DNA of 64,000 bases from Hymenobacter setariae (GCF_007713685.1 NZ_VMRJ01000001.1:62001-126000); one strand, 5' to 3'; shown: positions 37,623 to 46,196, numbered from the stretch's first letter. A program made the numbers and translations. Notes: a model not told the origin generated them from the sequence alone.

Positions 37623-38180
37623 CTATGGCTGGGGCGTGAAAAGAAGTTTTTCTACCGGGAAGCCCAGGTCGCGGGCCTTTTCGATGAGGCGTTGCTGGAT
37701 GTCGGAGGCCAGTTGCGGCTGGCGGCTCAGCAGCCAAAGGCTCTTGCGGCTCGGCTCGCCCACTAGTGCGTACTGATAATCGGCTTGGTCAAGGTCTAGT
37801 ATCCAGTAGTCGCCCTCAAAAGGCCAGAAAAACTGCACCTTAAGCTTGGCATTGGTGGCATCGATGGCGCGGGCAGTGGCAGTGGCTGTTTTCACTGGGC
37901 CATACACGTCGCCCTTGTGGCAGGTGTTGAGTACCTGTACTTTGCCATTGGCACGGCGCGAATAGTCAGCCGTGACATGCTCGCAATTTTTCTCGAAGGG
38001 TACCGGCAGGCGGGCTACTTCGTACCAGCGCCCTAAGTAGCGCGCTAGGTCAACATGCGCCATAGTGGGCAGCGGCGCATAGCTTTTGCGCCGCAGGTAC
38101 AAGTAAGCAGCCCCGGCAGTAGCTACGGCGGCTGCAGCCGCGAGTAGGGCTACCGGCCGGTGGGAAGTTTGGTTGGTCAT
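37623..38180 (-). CDS. Lipocalin family protein (Blc-like)
   Basis: A 185-residue membrane-anchored lipocalin. An N-terminal hydrophobic helix (about 10-27) acts as an anchor, since no lipobox is present. The lipocalin barrel begins VDLARYLGRWYEVARLPVPFEKNC, the bacterial Blc signature, followed by KVQVLNTC, FFWPFEGDYWILDLD and YALVGEPSRKSLWLLSR. Blc proteins bind lysophospholipids or fatty acids at membranes. It precedes the oxidoreductase gene by 100 bases on the same strand. Confidence 0.92.
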   Translation of the reverse strand: MTNQTSHRPVALLAAAAAVATAGAAYLYLRRKSYAPLPTMAHVDLARYLGRWYEVARLPVPFEKNCEHVTADYSRRANGKVQVLNTCHKGDVYGPVKTATATARAIDATNAKLKVQFFWPFEGDYWILDLDQADYQYALVGEPSRKSLWLLSRQPQLASDIQQRLIEKARDLGFPVEKLLFTPQP

Positions 38181-38622
38181 GGTGCGTTATATGAAAAAAA
38201 CAATTGGCTTGGAAGCTCAGCTGTGTCATATACGGCACCTATACTATAAGCGCCACACGATAATAGACCCAGCTAGGAAAGTGAGCTTATCTAAGCCAAC
38301 TCGCTGCATCTAGGTGGCTTATCACTAAGCAGTTGTCGTTAGCAGTAGTCGCGATAGCCGTGCCGCCAATGATAAAACCTATCCGTGCACCGCCGCTACT
38401 ATAAAGCGCTGCTTTGAGCTGGTGCCTATTGTCTTGGCCACAGCTCGTTGCTAGGATAATTAAATTAATTATTGGCGCGCCGCAGCTAAAACCGAGTGGC
38501 TAGCACACAGCGTATGTATGGGCCGCTAGTAGTTGCTATATTCAGCGCGCCTCTCTATATTTAAATTATTAAAATAATGTCGACTATATTTTTTTCCTGC
38601 TATCGATTACTTACTACTTGTC
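38181..38622. other. AT-rich intergenic stretch, nothing recognised
   Basis: Between the divergent lipocalin and GAF genes. AT content is well above the neighbourhood, especially at 38555-38600. I see no gene, no clear promoter pair and no long repeat, and no CCTAGG motif. Confidence 0.5.
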
Positions 38623-39339
38623 ATGCCGATGACTCCCTTTTCCCTGCTGCCGGCCAATGAGACTACACGTTTACAAACACTCCAGAATTATGATATTCTG
38701 CATTCGCTGCCGGAAGCGCTCTTTACCGAGGTCGTCGAGCTAGCGGCTACGCTGTTCAATGTCCCTATTTCGTTGATAGCCCTCGTTGCTGCCGACGAAG
38801 TACAGTACAAAGCCGTGCATGGCCTACCCGGCCTGCGGAGCCAGCCGCGCGTTGAGGCCGTGTGCGCACTCGCCGTCAAGGAAGAGCAGGCCGTCGTGTT
38901 TACCGACCTAGCGCACAGCCACGCCCTTACGCTGGAGGCCGAGGTAGCTGCCCACTCCAAAGGGCTGCGCTTTTATGCCGGTGCGCCCCTTCGCGCGCCC
39001 GATGGGCACTGCATCGGTACGTTTTGTATCATCGACCGGCAGCCGCGCCCTTTTAGTGCAGCCGAGCAGCTAGTACTTGAGCAGCATGCGCAGCTAGTAG
39101 CGGGGCTTATTGCCATTCGCCAGCAGTGCCTAACTCATCCAACTCACGGCGAAGCGCACTGGGAGGTGGTGCGCACGGAACTGGCCTGGGAAGTACAAGC
39201 CTTAATAGCGCTAGTGCGATACCTAGCCACATACTCGGGCACGCACATTCCTGTGCCCGCCGATGTGCTGGCGCTAGTAGACCGTCGGCTTCAAGAGCTG
39301 CGCGGCAAGCTGGCCGACTATTATTCGGAGTCGCTGTAG
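38623..39339 (+). CDS. GAF domain protein
   Basis: A 238-residue cytoplasmic protein with one GAF domain (about 15-165): ETTRLQTLQNYDILHSLPEA, then PISLIALVAADEVQYKAVHGL and GLRFYAGAPLRAPDGHCIGTFCI, the common stand-alone form in Bacteroidota. The C-terminal 65 residues are helical (ELAWEVQALIALVRYLATY) and carry no kinase or cyclase motif. It probably senses a small ligand or light and passes the signal to a partner that is not encoded nearby. Confidence 0.87.
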   Translation: MPMTPFSLLPANETTRLQTLQNYDILHSLPEALFTEVVELAATLFNVPISLIALVAADEVQYKAVHGLPGLRSQPRVEAVCALAVKEEQAVVFTDLAHSHALTLEAEVAAHSKGLRFYAGAPLRAPDGHCIGTFCIIDRQPRPFSAAEQLVLEQHAQLVAGLIAIRQQCLTHPTHGEAHWEVVRTELAWEVQALIALVRYLATYSGTHIPVPADVLALVDRRLQELRGKLADYYSESL

Positions 39340-39453
39340 CCAGAAGTGTGATAGGGCAGGAGTGACCACTAGCTGCCAGCCTCCTGGGCTAAGCCACCTA
39401 GTACCTATTTAGTTACCTAAGAACTGCGGCTGCAAGCGGTATGAGCGCCTCTT

Positions 39454-39480
39454 TTGTTGAGAGTGGGACGGTTAGTTTTG
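39454..39480 (+). promoter_or_regulatory. Promoter of the GH53 gene
   Basis: TTG (39454-39456), 16 bases, then a perfect TAGTTTTG (39473-39480), 80 bases before the ATG at 39561. The TGCCGAAAAA box of the main locus is not seen here. Confidence 0.6.
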
Positions 39481-39560
39481 CCCTATTCTACTACAAAATG
39501 GCCAAGTGCTGTAGCCTCTGACATTGGCGGCTGTGGCACTGGGCTTCTCTTCTGCCGCTT

Positions 39561-40655
39561 ATGAAATTTTTTGCTTTGGCGGCCCGTCGTGCGGGCCTAG
39601 TGCTTGGGGCTGCTTGGTGCGCCGCTTCGCTGCTAGCCGCGCCCGCCACCGCCCAAACATTCGCCAAGGGTGCCGACGTAGGTTGGCTCCAGCAGATGGA
39701 AGCCACTGGCTACGTGTTCTACAACGAAAAAGGCGTGGCTCAGGACTGCTTTGCCATTCTGAAAGCGCAAGGTATCAATTCGATACGTCTGCGGGTGTTC
39801 GTCAATCCCTCCGACGACAAGGCCAGCGGGCATTGCAGCCCCGCCGAGGTAGTGGCCATGGCCAAGCGCGCGCACGACCTAGGGTTTCGGGTCATGATAG
39901 ACTTCCACTATAGCGATACCTGGGCCGACCCCGGCAAGCAGGCCAAGCCCGCCGCCTGGGCTAGCCACCCCTTCCCGCAGCTGCTCACCGATGTGTACGA
40001 CCACACCTTCAGCACGATGACCATGCTGAAAACTGCCGGCGTCACGCCCGAGTGGGTGCAGGTAGGCAACGAAATACCGGGCGGTATGCTTTGGCCCGAA
40101 GGCAGCACCAAAAATTTTGCGCAGCTGGCCCAGCTTATCACCAAAGGCTACGAGGCCGTGAAGGCGGTGAGCCCAACTTCTAAAGTAATCGTGCACCTAG
40201 ACCGCGGCAACGACAACGCCATGTACCGGTCGTTTTTTGACAACCTGACCAGCCTAGGCGGCAAGTTCGACGTCATTGGCATGTCGTACTACCCGTACTG
40301 GCTCAAGCAAGATTACACGGCTTCCATCGCCAACCTGCAGGCTAATCTGCTCGACATGGTGAGCCGCTACCCCGGCAAGGAGGTAGTGGTGGCCGAGGTC
40401 GGCGGCGACTATACTCTGGTAAAGAACACTTACGACATGCTAGTGGCCACGCAGCAAGCCGTGCGCGCCGTGCCCCAGGGAAAGGGCCTAGGCGTATTTT
40501 ATTGGGAGCCGGAAGGTGCCAAAAGCTGGAGTGGCTACCAGCTCAACGCATGGGGAGACGATGGCAAGCCCTCGCCGGCCCTCAAAGCTTTTTTGGTAGA
40601 CAAGCCCAACGTCAAGGCAGCCAAGCCACAGCCGGCCAAAAAGAAGGCTAAGTAG
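39561..40655 (+). CDS. Glycoside hydrolase family 53 endo-beta-1,4-galactanase, exported
   Basis: A 364-residue enzyme with signal peptide ending LLAAPATAQ. GH53 motifs: FAKGADVGWLQQME, GINSIRLRVFVNPSD, FRVMIDFHYSDTWADPGKQ, acid/base Glu in WVQVGNEIPGGMLWP (about 170), IGMSYYPYW, and nucleophile Glu in VVVAEVGGDYT (about 278). A lysine-rich tail follows the barrel. It should cut beta-1,4-galactan chains of pectin or type I arabinogalactan into oligosaccharides that the SusC/D, GH2 and GH35 products could take up and finish. It lies about 7 kb beyond the locus with its own promoter. Confidence 0.95.
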   Translation: MKFFALAARRAGLVLGAAWCAASLLAAPATAQTFAKGADVGWLQQMEATGYVFYNEKGVAQDCFAILKAQGINSIRLRVFVNPSDDKASGHCSPAEVVAMAKRAHDLGFRVMIDFHYSDTWADPGKQAKPAAWASHPFPQLLTDVYDHTFSTMTMLKTAGVTPEWVQVGNEIPGGMLWPEGSTKNFAQLAQLITKGYEAVKAVSPTSKVIVHLDRGNDNAMYRSFFDNLTSLGGKFDVIGMSYYPYWLKQDYTASIANLQANLLDMVSRYPGKEVVVAEVGGDYTLVKNTYDMLVATQQAVRAVPQGKGLGVFYWEPEGAKSWSGYQLNAWGDDGKPSPALKAFLVDKPNVKAAKPQPAKKKAK

Positions 40656-40736
40656 CACTGTGCGAGTCGCTGCTCAGATAAAATAACTGCCCCTTAATAT
40701 AGACTGGCTTGTTGTTTTAATAGGCTACGCCATTAA

Positions 40737-41468
40737 CTACGCACTGCTCGCCACAGTAGCATTTTCGGCCAGCGCCGCTAGTTGACCGTGCCTGAGGGCT
40801 TGGTGATGCTGGCGCCAGTCGGGCATCGCTTGGGACAGCAAGTGCCAGAAGCGTGCATTGTGTAAGCGCTCGTGCAAGTGCGTAAGCTCGTGCACCACCA
40901 CATATTCGAGGCAGGCAACGGGCCAGTGACTCAGTTCTAGGCTCAGCCAAATACGCCGGGCGCGGATGCTGCATGTGCCCCAGCGTGTTTTCATTTGTTT
41001 GATGCCCCAGGCCGCTGCTTGCGCGCCCACAATAGGCTCCCACTTAGCCAATAGCGCAGGCACCTGGGCCTGTAGCTGTGCGCGGCGCCACCGCGCTACT
41101 GCTTGCGCCCGTTGCGCCGCGGTAGCACCTAGGGGCACGTGCAGGTGTAGCTCGCCGGCCAGCAGGCGCACTTGGGCTCGCCCTGCTTGCTCGTGCACGC
41201 ATAGGCGCAGCGCCTGGCCCTGGTAGTAGTGTATTTCGCCCGATTCGTAGTGCAGAGTTGGGGCAGGTACGCGCTGTCGAAAAGCGGCTTGGTGCTTCCT
41301 AATCCAACCTTGCTTGCGCAACACTACTTCGCGAATAGTAGCCTCAGTGGTACGCAGCGGCACGGTGATACGCAGGCTGCCCAGCGGCGGCAAAATGGAA
41401 AGCCGCAACTGGCGCACGGATTTGCGAACTACTTCCGCACGGATATCATCAATGAGTAGCTCGCGCAT
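40737..41468 (-). CDS. YgjP-like zinc metallopeptidase (M48/SprT-like, DUF45)
   Basis: A 243-residue protein of the YgjP family. The zinc site is VVHELTHLHERLHNARFW (HExxH variant HELTH with a third His six residues on), preceded by the family hallmark MKTRWGTCSIRARRIWLSLEL. The N-terminal half is the usual beta-rich domain (VVRKSVRQLRLSILPPLGSLRI). Its substrate is unknown. The gene is convergent with GH53 and has no operon partner. Confidence 0.92.
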   Translation of the reverse strand: MRELLIDDIRAEVVRKSVRQLRLSILPPLGSLRITVPLRTTEATIREVVLRKQGWIRKHQAAFRQRVPAPTLHYESGEIHYYQGQALRLCVHEQAGRAQVRLLAGELHLHVPLGATAAQRAQAVARWRRAQLQAQVPALLAKWEPIVGAQAAAWGIKQMKTRWGTCSIRARRIWLSLELSHWPVACLEYVVVHELTHLHERLHNARFWHLLSQAMPDWRQHHQALRHGQLAALAENATVASSA

Positions 41469-41673
41469 AACCTAGGGCAAGGGGCAAAGTAAAAAGCCCA
41501 GCAACTGAGCAACCAGGGGCAAAAATAGCAAGCGTCCCTATCCCTTTAGATTATGCGCGACTCATGCAAACATTGCATTCTGCTCATGTTGCGGCCGTAG
41601 CTAGCGCTTTGGGCTACCTAGGTAACCGGCCCATACCAGGCACAACGAAGCCGATTCTGTATCCCTAAAGCGC

Positions 41674-41958
41674 CTAGTGGAGAAGGCTATGTTGGGCGGC
41701 TTCCCGGCGGCGTAGTACTTCGTCGTAGGACTGGTCGGGATAGAGGTGGGCAATGGCTACCGAGGCCAAGGCTGCGCGAGCAGCCTGCGCCGCAGCGTCA
41801 AACTGCAAGGCCACGTCGGCAGGCAGCGACTCTGCAAGCGTGTCGGCGTCGGAATGAATATTAATCCGGGCCCGATTGCCATCGGGCACTACACTCGTTG
41901 CGTGGAGCCCAAGCCGTATTGCCTCCCCTTTAACGGTCACATCGTAAAACCTTTCCAT
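41674..41958 (-). CDS. Small protein of unknown function
   Basis: A 94-residue soluble protein that I do not recognise. It starts MERFYDVTVKGEAIRLGLHA, has an Ala-rich middle (FDAAAQAARAALASVAIAHL) and ends in a charged stretch with two His. Codon use is like neighbouring genes and the frame is complete, so it is probably real, but a family assignment is not possible. No predicted signal peptide or membrane segment. Confidence 0.55.
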   Translation of the reverse strand: MERFYDVTVKGEAIRLGLHATSVVPDGNRARINIHSDADTLAESLPADVALQFDAAAQAARAALASVAIAHLYPDQSYDEVLRRREAAQHSLLH

Positions 41959-42064
41959 AAGAGCGAAGCCGCAAGACAGACGGCGAACTGACTAACTACA
42001 TACATAAAGCCGACGGGCAGCCAGTAGCCAGCGAAGCTCTAGCTGCCCCCTGCGGCTGGTAAAC

Positions 42065-42295
42065 TTACTTCGGAATCGGTTTGCCCGGCGATGGCGGGGC
42101 TGGCTTGCTCTCGCGAATCATTTTATCACCTAAGGCCTTCGTGTCTTTTACCACTTTAGGCCCTTTATAAGTAGCAGCGCGTTGCTCAGCCGATTTTGGC
42201 GTTGGTTTGGCCGGGGCTGATTTAGCGGGGGTTTGGCCTGAAGCTGCCACAGCAGCTAGGCAAAGACTGCCCGTAACAACCAAGAGCGTTCTCAT
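42065..42295 (-). CDS. Small secreted Pro/Lys-rich protein, paralogue 1
   Basis: 76 residues: signal peptide MRTLLVVTGSLCLAAVAASG, then a low-complexity Pro/Lys/Ala stretch, then a short conserved tail KALGDKMIRESKPAPPSPG ending IPK. The gene at 42479 encodes the same plan with tail KAMGRKFVEKSKPTDGLHIP ending IK, so the two are paralogues. The function is unknown; a periplasmic or surface location is likely. Confidence 0.6.
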   Translation of the reverse strand: MRTLLVVTGSLCLAAVAASGQTPAKSAPAKPTPKSAEQRAATYKGPKVVKDTKALGDKMIRESKPAPPSPGKPIPK

Positions 42296-42478
42296 AAGGG
42301 ACAGGGTAATGAGTTAATGAAAAAGATGTAGCCTCCTAGGTGAGTCTCTCTACCAAATTAAGGCTCAAGAGGTCGCGCTAGTATCGGCCGCGCTAACGCG
42401 CCGACTCGCATACGCAAAAAAGCGGTGACTAGGGTAGAACACCCAGCGCTTACCCTCAGCTGCTAGAGAAGCTGCTCG

Positions 42479-42721
42479 TTACTTAATAGGAATGTGGAGT
42501 CCATCGGTGGGCTTACTTTTTTCAACAAACTTGCGTCCCATCGCTTTGCTCCCGGCCGGGGCAGGAGTCTTCTTAGGAGTCGTACCGCGTTGGGTAGTAG
42601 GCTTTGGAGTCGGCTGAGCGGGGTTTGGATTATCGTGCGTAGTAGCTGGCGTTTGGGCCTGGGCCGGCAGTAGCAGCGTAGCAAGGGCAATACTAGTGGC
42701 GAGAGCTAGAAGCGTTTTCAT
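42479..42721 (-). CDS. Small secreted Pro/Lys-rich protein, paralogue 2
   Basis: 80 residues with signal peptide MKTLLALATSIALATLLLPA-QAQ, a Pro/Thr/Lys-rich middle, and a tail (AMGRKFVEKSKP, then HIPIK) that aligns with that of the product at 42065. It lies 183 bases upstream of its paralogue on the same strand. I do not recognise a family. Confidence 0.6.
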   Translation of the reverse strand: MKTLLALATSIALATLLLPAQAQTPATTHDNPNPAQPTPKPTTQRGTTPKKTPAPAGSKAMGRKFVEKSKPTDGLHIPIK

Positions 42722-42953
42722 ATAAGTGACTTACTAAGTGAAACAGTAGACCGCTGTCATGAGGCTACTTTGCCAAAAAAAGCTGACAAGCAGCGCGTAG
42801 GTATCAAAGAGCCAAAAAATACGCAACTGGTTGCAGGCCGGAGGCTTAACTCAGAAAAAGTAAGTTGCACCAAAGAGTAGTGCTAAACTAGCGCTCTGGC
42901 GGCCAGCGGTGTAAGTGGATACACTGTGCCACCGATGCTTTTGGCGGTTTAGG

Positions 42954-42994
42954 CAATAAAAAAAGGCCCTTCCTGAGTAGGAAGGGCCTTTTTT
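42954..42994 (-). terminator. Terminator of tRNA-Asp copy 1
   Basis: A 12-base stem (AAGGCCCTTCCT and complement) followed on the minus strand by a run of seven T, 9 bases after the tRNA 3' end. Confidence 0.93.
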
Positions 42995-43002
42995 AACGGT
43001 TG

Positions 43003-43076
43003 CGGTCTGGACGGGACTCGAACCCGCGACCTCCGCCGTGACAGGGCGGCATTCTAACCAACTGAACTACCAAACC
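43003..43076 (-). tRNA. tRNA-Asp (anticodon GTC), copy 1
   Basis: A 74-base cloverleaf: acceptor stem GGTTTGG/CCAGACC with discriminator G, D arm, anticodon GTC in the loop CTGTCAC (GTC at 43042-43040), and TTCGAGT in the T loop. CCA is not encoded. TACCTTTG at 43129-43122 is the -7 element; TTG stands 21 bases further upstream. Confidence 0.97.
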
Positions 43077-43121
43077 GTTTACCTCGACCAGAAAACGCTG
43101 CCGTTTTCCGCTTTGGTGGCG

Positions 43122-43153
43122 CAAAGGTAAGCGCTTAAAAATTGCTTTTACAA
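43122..43153 (-). promoter_or_regulatory. Promoter of tRNA-Asp copy 1
   Basis: On the minus strand TTG (43153-43151), 21 bases, TACCTTTG (43129-43122). Copy 2 has the same arrangement although its -33 region lies outside the duplicated segment. Confidence 0.75.
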
Positions 43154-43265
43154 GCAATGGAACGAAAATAATTAATAAAAAAAGCTAACGTTGTGCGAAT
43201 GAGTGCCTTTAAAAATGGCGAACGGCAGAAGAGGTGCATGTCCTAAGGTGCAGTTTTGCCTAGGC

Positions 43266-43304
43266 AATAAAAAAGGCCCTTCCTGAGTAGGAAGGGCCTT
43301 TTTT
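43266..43304 (-). terminator. Terminator of tRNA-Asp copy 2
   Basis: The same hairpin as at 42954-42994 with a run of six T on the minus strand. Confidence 0.93.
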
Positions 43305-43312
43305 AACGGTTG

Positions 43313-43386
43313 CGGTCTGGACGGGACTCGAACCCGCGACCTCCGCCGTGACAGGGCGGCATTCTAACCAACTGAACTACCAAACC
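43313..43386 (-). tRNA. tRNA-Asp (anticodon GTC), copy 2
   Basis: Identical in sequence to the gene at 43003-43076; anticodon at 43352-43350. It has its own terminator and -7 element, so the two can be transcribed separately. Confidence 0.97.
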
Positions 43387-43431
43387 GTTTACCTCGACCA
43401 GAAAACGCTGCCGTTTTCCGCTTTGGTGCTG

Positions 43432-43463
43432 CAAAGGTAGGGCGAACTAATCGGCAGCAGCAA
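43432..43463 (-). promoter_or_regulatory. Promoter of tRNA-Asp copy 2
   Basis: On the minus strand TTG (43463-43461), 21 bases, TACCTTTG (43439-43432). Confidence 0.75.
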
Positions 43464-43565
43464 GCAAAGCCAGTAAAAAAGTGCGTATTTGGGTCGTTGG
43501 CGCACGTTGATGGTTGTTTCTCAGGCCGATTATTTTCGGGGTGGGCAGCTGGCAAGGTTTAGGTT

Positions 43566-43573
43566 TACCTTTG
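43566..43573 (+). promoter_or_regulatory. -7 element of accA
   Basis: A perfect TACCTTTG, 94 bases before the accA start codon. No obvious TTG box was seen upstream at the usual distance. Confidence 0.5.
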
Positions 43574-43667
43574 CCGCCCGGTGTTTGGCGGCGTAAGCGC
43601 CCGCAAGCAAGCGCACCTATCAAACCCGCTACTCTATCAGACCCTAGGAAACTATTTCCCTGACTTT

Positions 43668-44615
43668 ATGCTGCTCGATTTTGAACAACCCATCGCCGCG
43701 CTTGAAGGCAAGCTCCACGAAATGCAGAAGCTGGCCGCCGATAGTGACGTTGATGTAACGGAGGCGGTATTGGCGCTAGAAGCCAAAATCCAAAACCTCA
43801 AAAAGGAAACCTACGCCAACCTTACGCGCTGGCAGCGCGTGCAGCTCTCGCGCCACCCCGAACGCCCCTACACGCTCGACTACGTGAGTGGCATGGCTTC
43901 AACATTTGTGGAGCTGCATGGCGACCGCACCGTGCGCGATGATAAGGCCATGGTGGGTGGCTTCGCCGAAATAGGGGGGCGCACCATCATGGTCATTGGC
44001 CAGCAAAAGGGGCATAATACCAAGCAGCGGCAGTTTCGCAACTTCGGCATGCCCAACCCCGAGGGCTACCGCAAGGCTCTGCGCCTGATGAAACTGGCCG
44101 AAAAATTCGACAAGCCCATTGTCACCTTTATCGATACGCCGGGGGCTTTTCCGGGCCTCGAAGCAGAGGAGCGGGGCCAAGGCGAGGCCATTGCCCGCAA
44201 TCTCAAGGAGATGTTCATGCTGAAGGTACCCGTTATCTGCGTCATCATCGGCGAGGGCGCCAGTGGTGGAGCGTTGGGTATCGGCATCGGTGACCGCGTG
44301 CTGATGCTAGAAAATACCTGGTATTCAGTTATTTCTCCCGAAAACTGCTCGACTATTTTGTGGCGCTCGTGGGACTACAAGGAGCAGGCCGCCGAGGCCA
44401 TGAAGCCTACTGCCAACGATATGCTACAGGCCGGGCTGGTCGATGGCATCGTGAAGGAGCCACTAGGCGGGGCCCATACCAACCCGCAGCAAATGATTGA
44501 GACGCTAAAAGAAACGCTGCTTAGTACGCTAGCCGAGCTGGATGCCATTCCGGCTGAGGAGCGCATTTCGCAGCGCATCGACAAGTTCTCGGCAATGGGT
44601 GTGGTAGTAGAGTAA
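43668..44615 (+). CDS. accA: Acetyl-CoA carboxylase carboxyltransferase subunit alpha
   Basis: AccA forms the carboxyltransferase with AccD and moves the carboxyl group from biotin to acetyl-CoA, giving malonyl-CoA for fatty acid synthesis. ATG 43668 gives the standard start [19 protein letters not shown] and 315 residues, the normal length. Diagnostic segments are [71 protein letters not shown] and [15 protein letters not shown]. An in-frame upstream extension to 43581 overlaps the promoter. Confidence 0.98.
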   Translation: MLLDFEQPIAALEGKLHEMQKLAADSDVDVTEAVLALEAKIQNLKKETYANLTRWQRVQLSRHPERPYTLDYVSGMASTFVELHGDRTVRDDKAMVGGFAEIGGRTIMVIGQQKGHNTKQRQFRNFGMPNPEGYRKALRLMKLAEKFDKPIVTFIDTPGAFPGLEAEERGQGEAIARNLKEMFMLKVPVICVIIGEGASGGALGIGIGDRVLMLENTWYSVISPENCSTILWRSWDYKEQAAEAMKPTANDMLQAGLVDGIVKEPLGGAHTNPQQMIETLKETLLSTLAELDAIPAEERISQRIDKFSAMGVVVE

Positions 44616-44619
44616 GGCC

Positions 44620-44714
44620 ATTTAACAGCTATCAATTAATAGTTAGTAGCATCTATCCACCGGAGGCTCCATTAATTGATTGGTTGTTAACTGTTAATTG
44701 ATAGCTGTTAAATG
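44620..44714 (+). repeat. AT-rich inverted repeat overlapping a start codon
   Basis: CATTTAACAGCTATCAATTAA (given as two parts of 10 and 11 bases: 44624-44644) and its complement at 44694-44714 make a perfect stem of 21 bases, which can extend through TAGTTA. The ATG of the downstream hydrolase gene (44712) lies in the right arm, so folding of the RNA could hide the translation start. Confidence 0.8.
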
Positions 44715-45560
44715 AAAATCCATTCGCTCGATACCGGCCTTTTTAAACTTGATGGGGGAGCCATGTTTGGGGTGGTACCCAAAAGCATGTGGCAGAAGCT
44801 TAATCCGCCTGATGCCAACAACATGTGCACCTGGGCCATGCGCTGCCTATTGGTAGAAGATGGCAACCGACTGCTGCTCATTGATAACGGCATCGGCGAC
44901 AAGCAAGATGAGAAATTTCGCGGGCACTTCTACCTGCACGGCGACGACACGCTAGAAAAGTCTTTGCAGAAGCTGGGCTTCACCAGTGCCGACATCACCG
45001 ATGTGTTTTTGACGCACTTGCACTTCGACCATTGCGGTGGCTCAGTAGTGCGGCGGCCCGATGGCGCTTTGCAAACGGCCTTCGCTAACGCTACTTACTG
45101 GAGTAACCAAGCACACTGGGACTGGGCTGTGCACCCCAATCCGCGCGAAAAAGCCAGCTTCCTGCGTGAGAATATCTTACCGATTCAGGAAAGCGGCCAG
45201 CTGCAGTTTGTGGACCCGGCCCTAGGGGTACCGGCTGCCTTGCCCATGTTGCACGACATCTTGTTTGCCGACGGCCACACCGAAAAAATGATGGTGCCAG
45301 TGATGCAGTACAAAGGCCGCACGCTGGCGTACATGGCCGATTTGCTGCCTAGTACGGGCCACATTCCGCTGCCCTACGTGATGAGCTATGATATGCGCCC
45401 GCTCGTGACGATGAGCGAAAAAGAAGCCGTGCTGCGCCGCGCCGCCGAAGAAAACTGGGTGCTGCTGCTCGAACACGACCCCACCCACGAAGCCTGTACC
45501 GTGCAGCTCACCGACAAAGGCGTGCGCCTAGCTGACACGCTGCGCATCGCGGAGCTATAG
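44712..45560 (+). CDS. MBL fold metallo-hydrolase
   Basis: A 282-residue metallo-beta-lactamase-fold hydrolase with the two-metal motif FLTHLHFDHCGG (about 95-106), a later Asp in YMADLLPSTGHIP and a final His in LLEHDPTHE. Length and layout are like quorum-quenching lactonases and related hydrolases, but the substrate cannot be predicted. It follows accA by 97 bases, filled by an inverted repeat that includes its start codon. Confidence 0.92.
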   Translation: MKIHSLDTGLFKLDGGAMFGVVPKSMWQKLNPPDANNMCTWAMRCLLVEDGNRLLLIDNGIGDKQDEKFRGHFYLHGDDTLEKSLQKLGFTSADITDVFLTHLHFDHCGGSVVRRPDGALQTAFANATYWSNQAHWDWAVHPNPREKASFLRENILPIQESGQLQFVDPALGVPAALPMLHDILFADGHTEKMMVPVMQYKGRTLAYMADLLPSTGHIPLPYVMSYDMRPLVTMSEKEAVLRRAAEENWVLLLEHDPTHEACTVQLTDKGVRLADTLRIAEL

Positions 45561-45677
45561 AATGTGGTCGATACTGCAAAGGTGCCAGGGGCTGGGTAGC
45601 ACCAGTGGCTAGCCCTGCTGTACTGGCTCTTGGTCGAGCAGCAAAGCGTCCGTTGTTAAAAGAGCTTGCTTTAAAAA

Positions 45678-46184
45678 ATGTCAGTTCTCCAACCGTACCG
45701 GCACTATATCTCGTTGGTTTTGCTGCTGGTGCCGCCTGCTTTGTTTGGCTTGCTGCTCTTGCTGTTTCGACATAATGCTCATTTGCAGCTTAATAGCGAG
45801 TTTCCTTACTTACCGTGGCAGTTTTTGGTGGTTGGGCTGGCGGGCACGGTCGCCACCCTAGGTGGCATTCTGGACTGGCGCTACCATCGCAACCCGCTCA
45901 ATCTAAAAATTCCGAAGAAAGAGCGTGATGCAGAAGCCGCCGCGCTGGGCCTAGGTGGGGTACCGATGTTCTTGCTGATGAGCATTGCTACGCTGCACCA
46001 CAAACCCACCATATTGCTAATTCCTATTGTAATCGTGTTGATTTACACCGTGGTGGCCATCAGCTACGATGAGTTTGTGTTCCATATCAAGCGCTGCGGA
46101 CCGGTTGAGAATGCTTATCACCGGATGCTCGTGTTTGGCAATGGGGCAGCTTGGCTCGCTTGGTTTCACTATATCTACTGCTAA
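45678..46184 (+). CDS. Membrane protein of unknown function
   Basis: A 168-residue protein with four or five hydrophobic segments (about 10-30, 45-65, 92-105, 110-128, 150-166). I do not recognise a family. Between the helices are basic loops (DWRYHRNPLNLKIPKKERD) and a HIKRCGPVENAYHRML segment; several His (HHK, YHRM, FHYIYC) may bind metal. The stop is 12 bases before the next gene, so it opens a probable four-gene operon. Confidence 0.65.
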   Translation: MSVLQPYRHYISLVLLLVPPALFGLLLLLFRHNAHLQLNSEFPYLPWQFLVVGLAGTVATLGGILDWRYHRNPLNLKIPKKERDAEAAALGLGGVPMFLLMSIATLHHKPTILLIPIVIVLIYTVVAISYDEFVFHIKRCGPVENAYHRMLVFGNGAAWLAWFHYIYC

Positions 46185-46196
46185 GCAGCAGCTTAT

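Larger units (their letters stand above)
42951..43129 (-). repeat. Direct repeat copy 1 carrying a tRNA-Asp unit
   Basis: This stretch and 43262-43439 are identical except for one extra A in the A run and two bases near 43119. Each contains a terminator, a tRNA-Asp gene and its -7 element. Confidence 0.93.
43262..43439 (-). repeat. Direct repeat copy 2 carrying a tRNA-Asp unit
   Basis: Second copy of the segment at 42951-43129, about 310 bases away, in the same orientation. Sequences between and outside the copies are unrelated. Confidence 0.93.
42722..43667. other. Intergenic region with two tRNA-Asp units
   Basis: Between the small secreted protein gene and accA. It contains the two direct repeats carrying tRNA-Asp, their terminators and promoters, and the accA -7 element. 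The part 42722-42950 holds nothing I recognise. Confidence 0.6.

Noticed and set aside
42722..42950. Integration site of a genomic island at the tRNA-Asp genes
   Set aside because: The repeats cover whole tRNA units with promoter and terminator and enclose only about 130 bases with no integrase.
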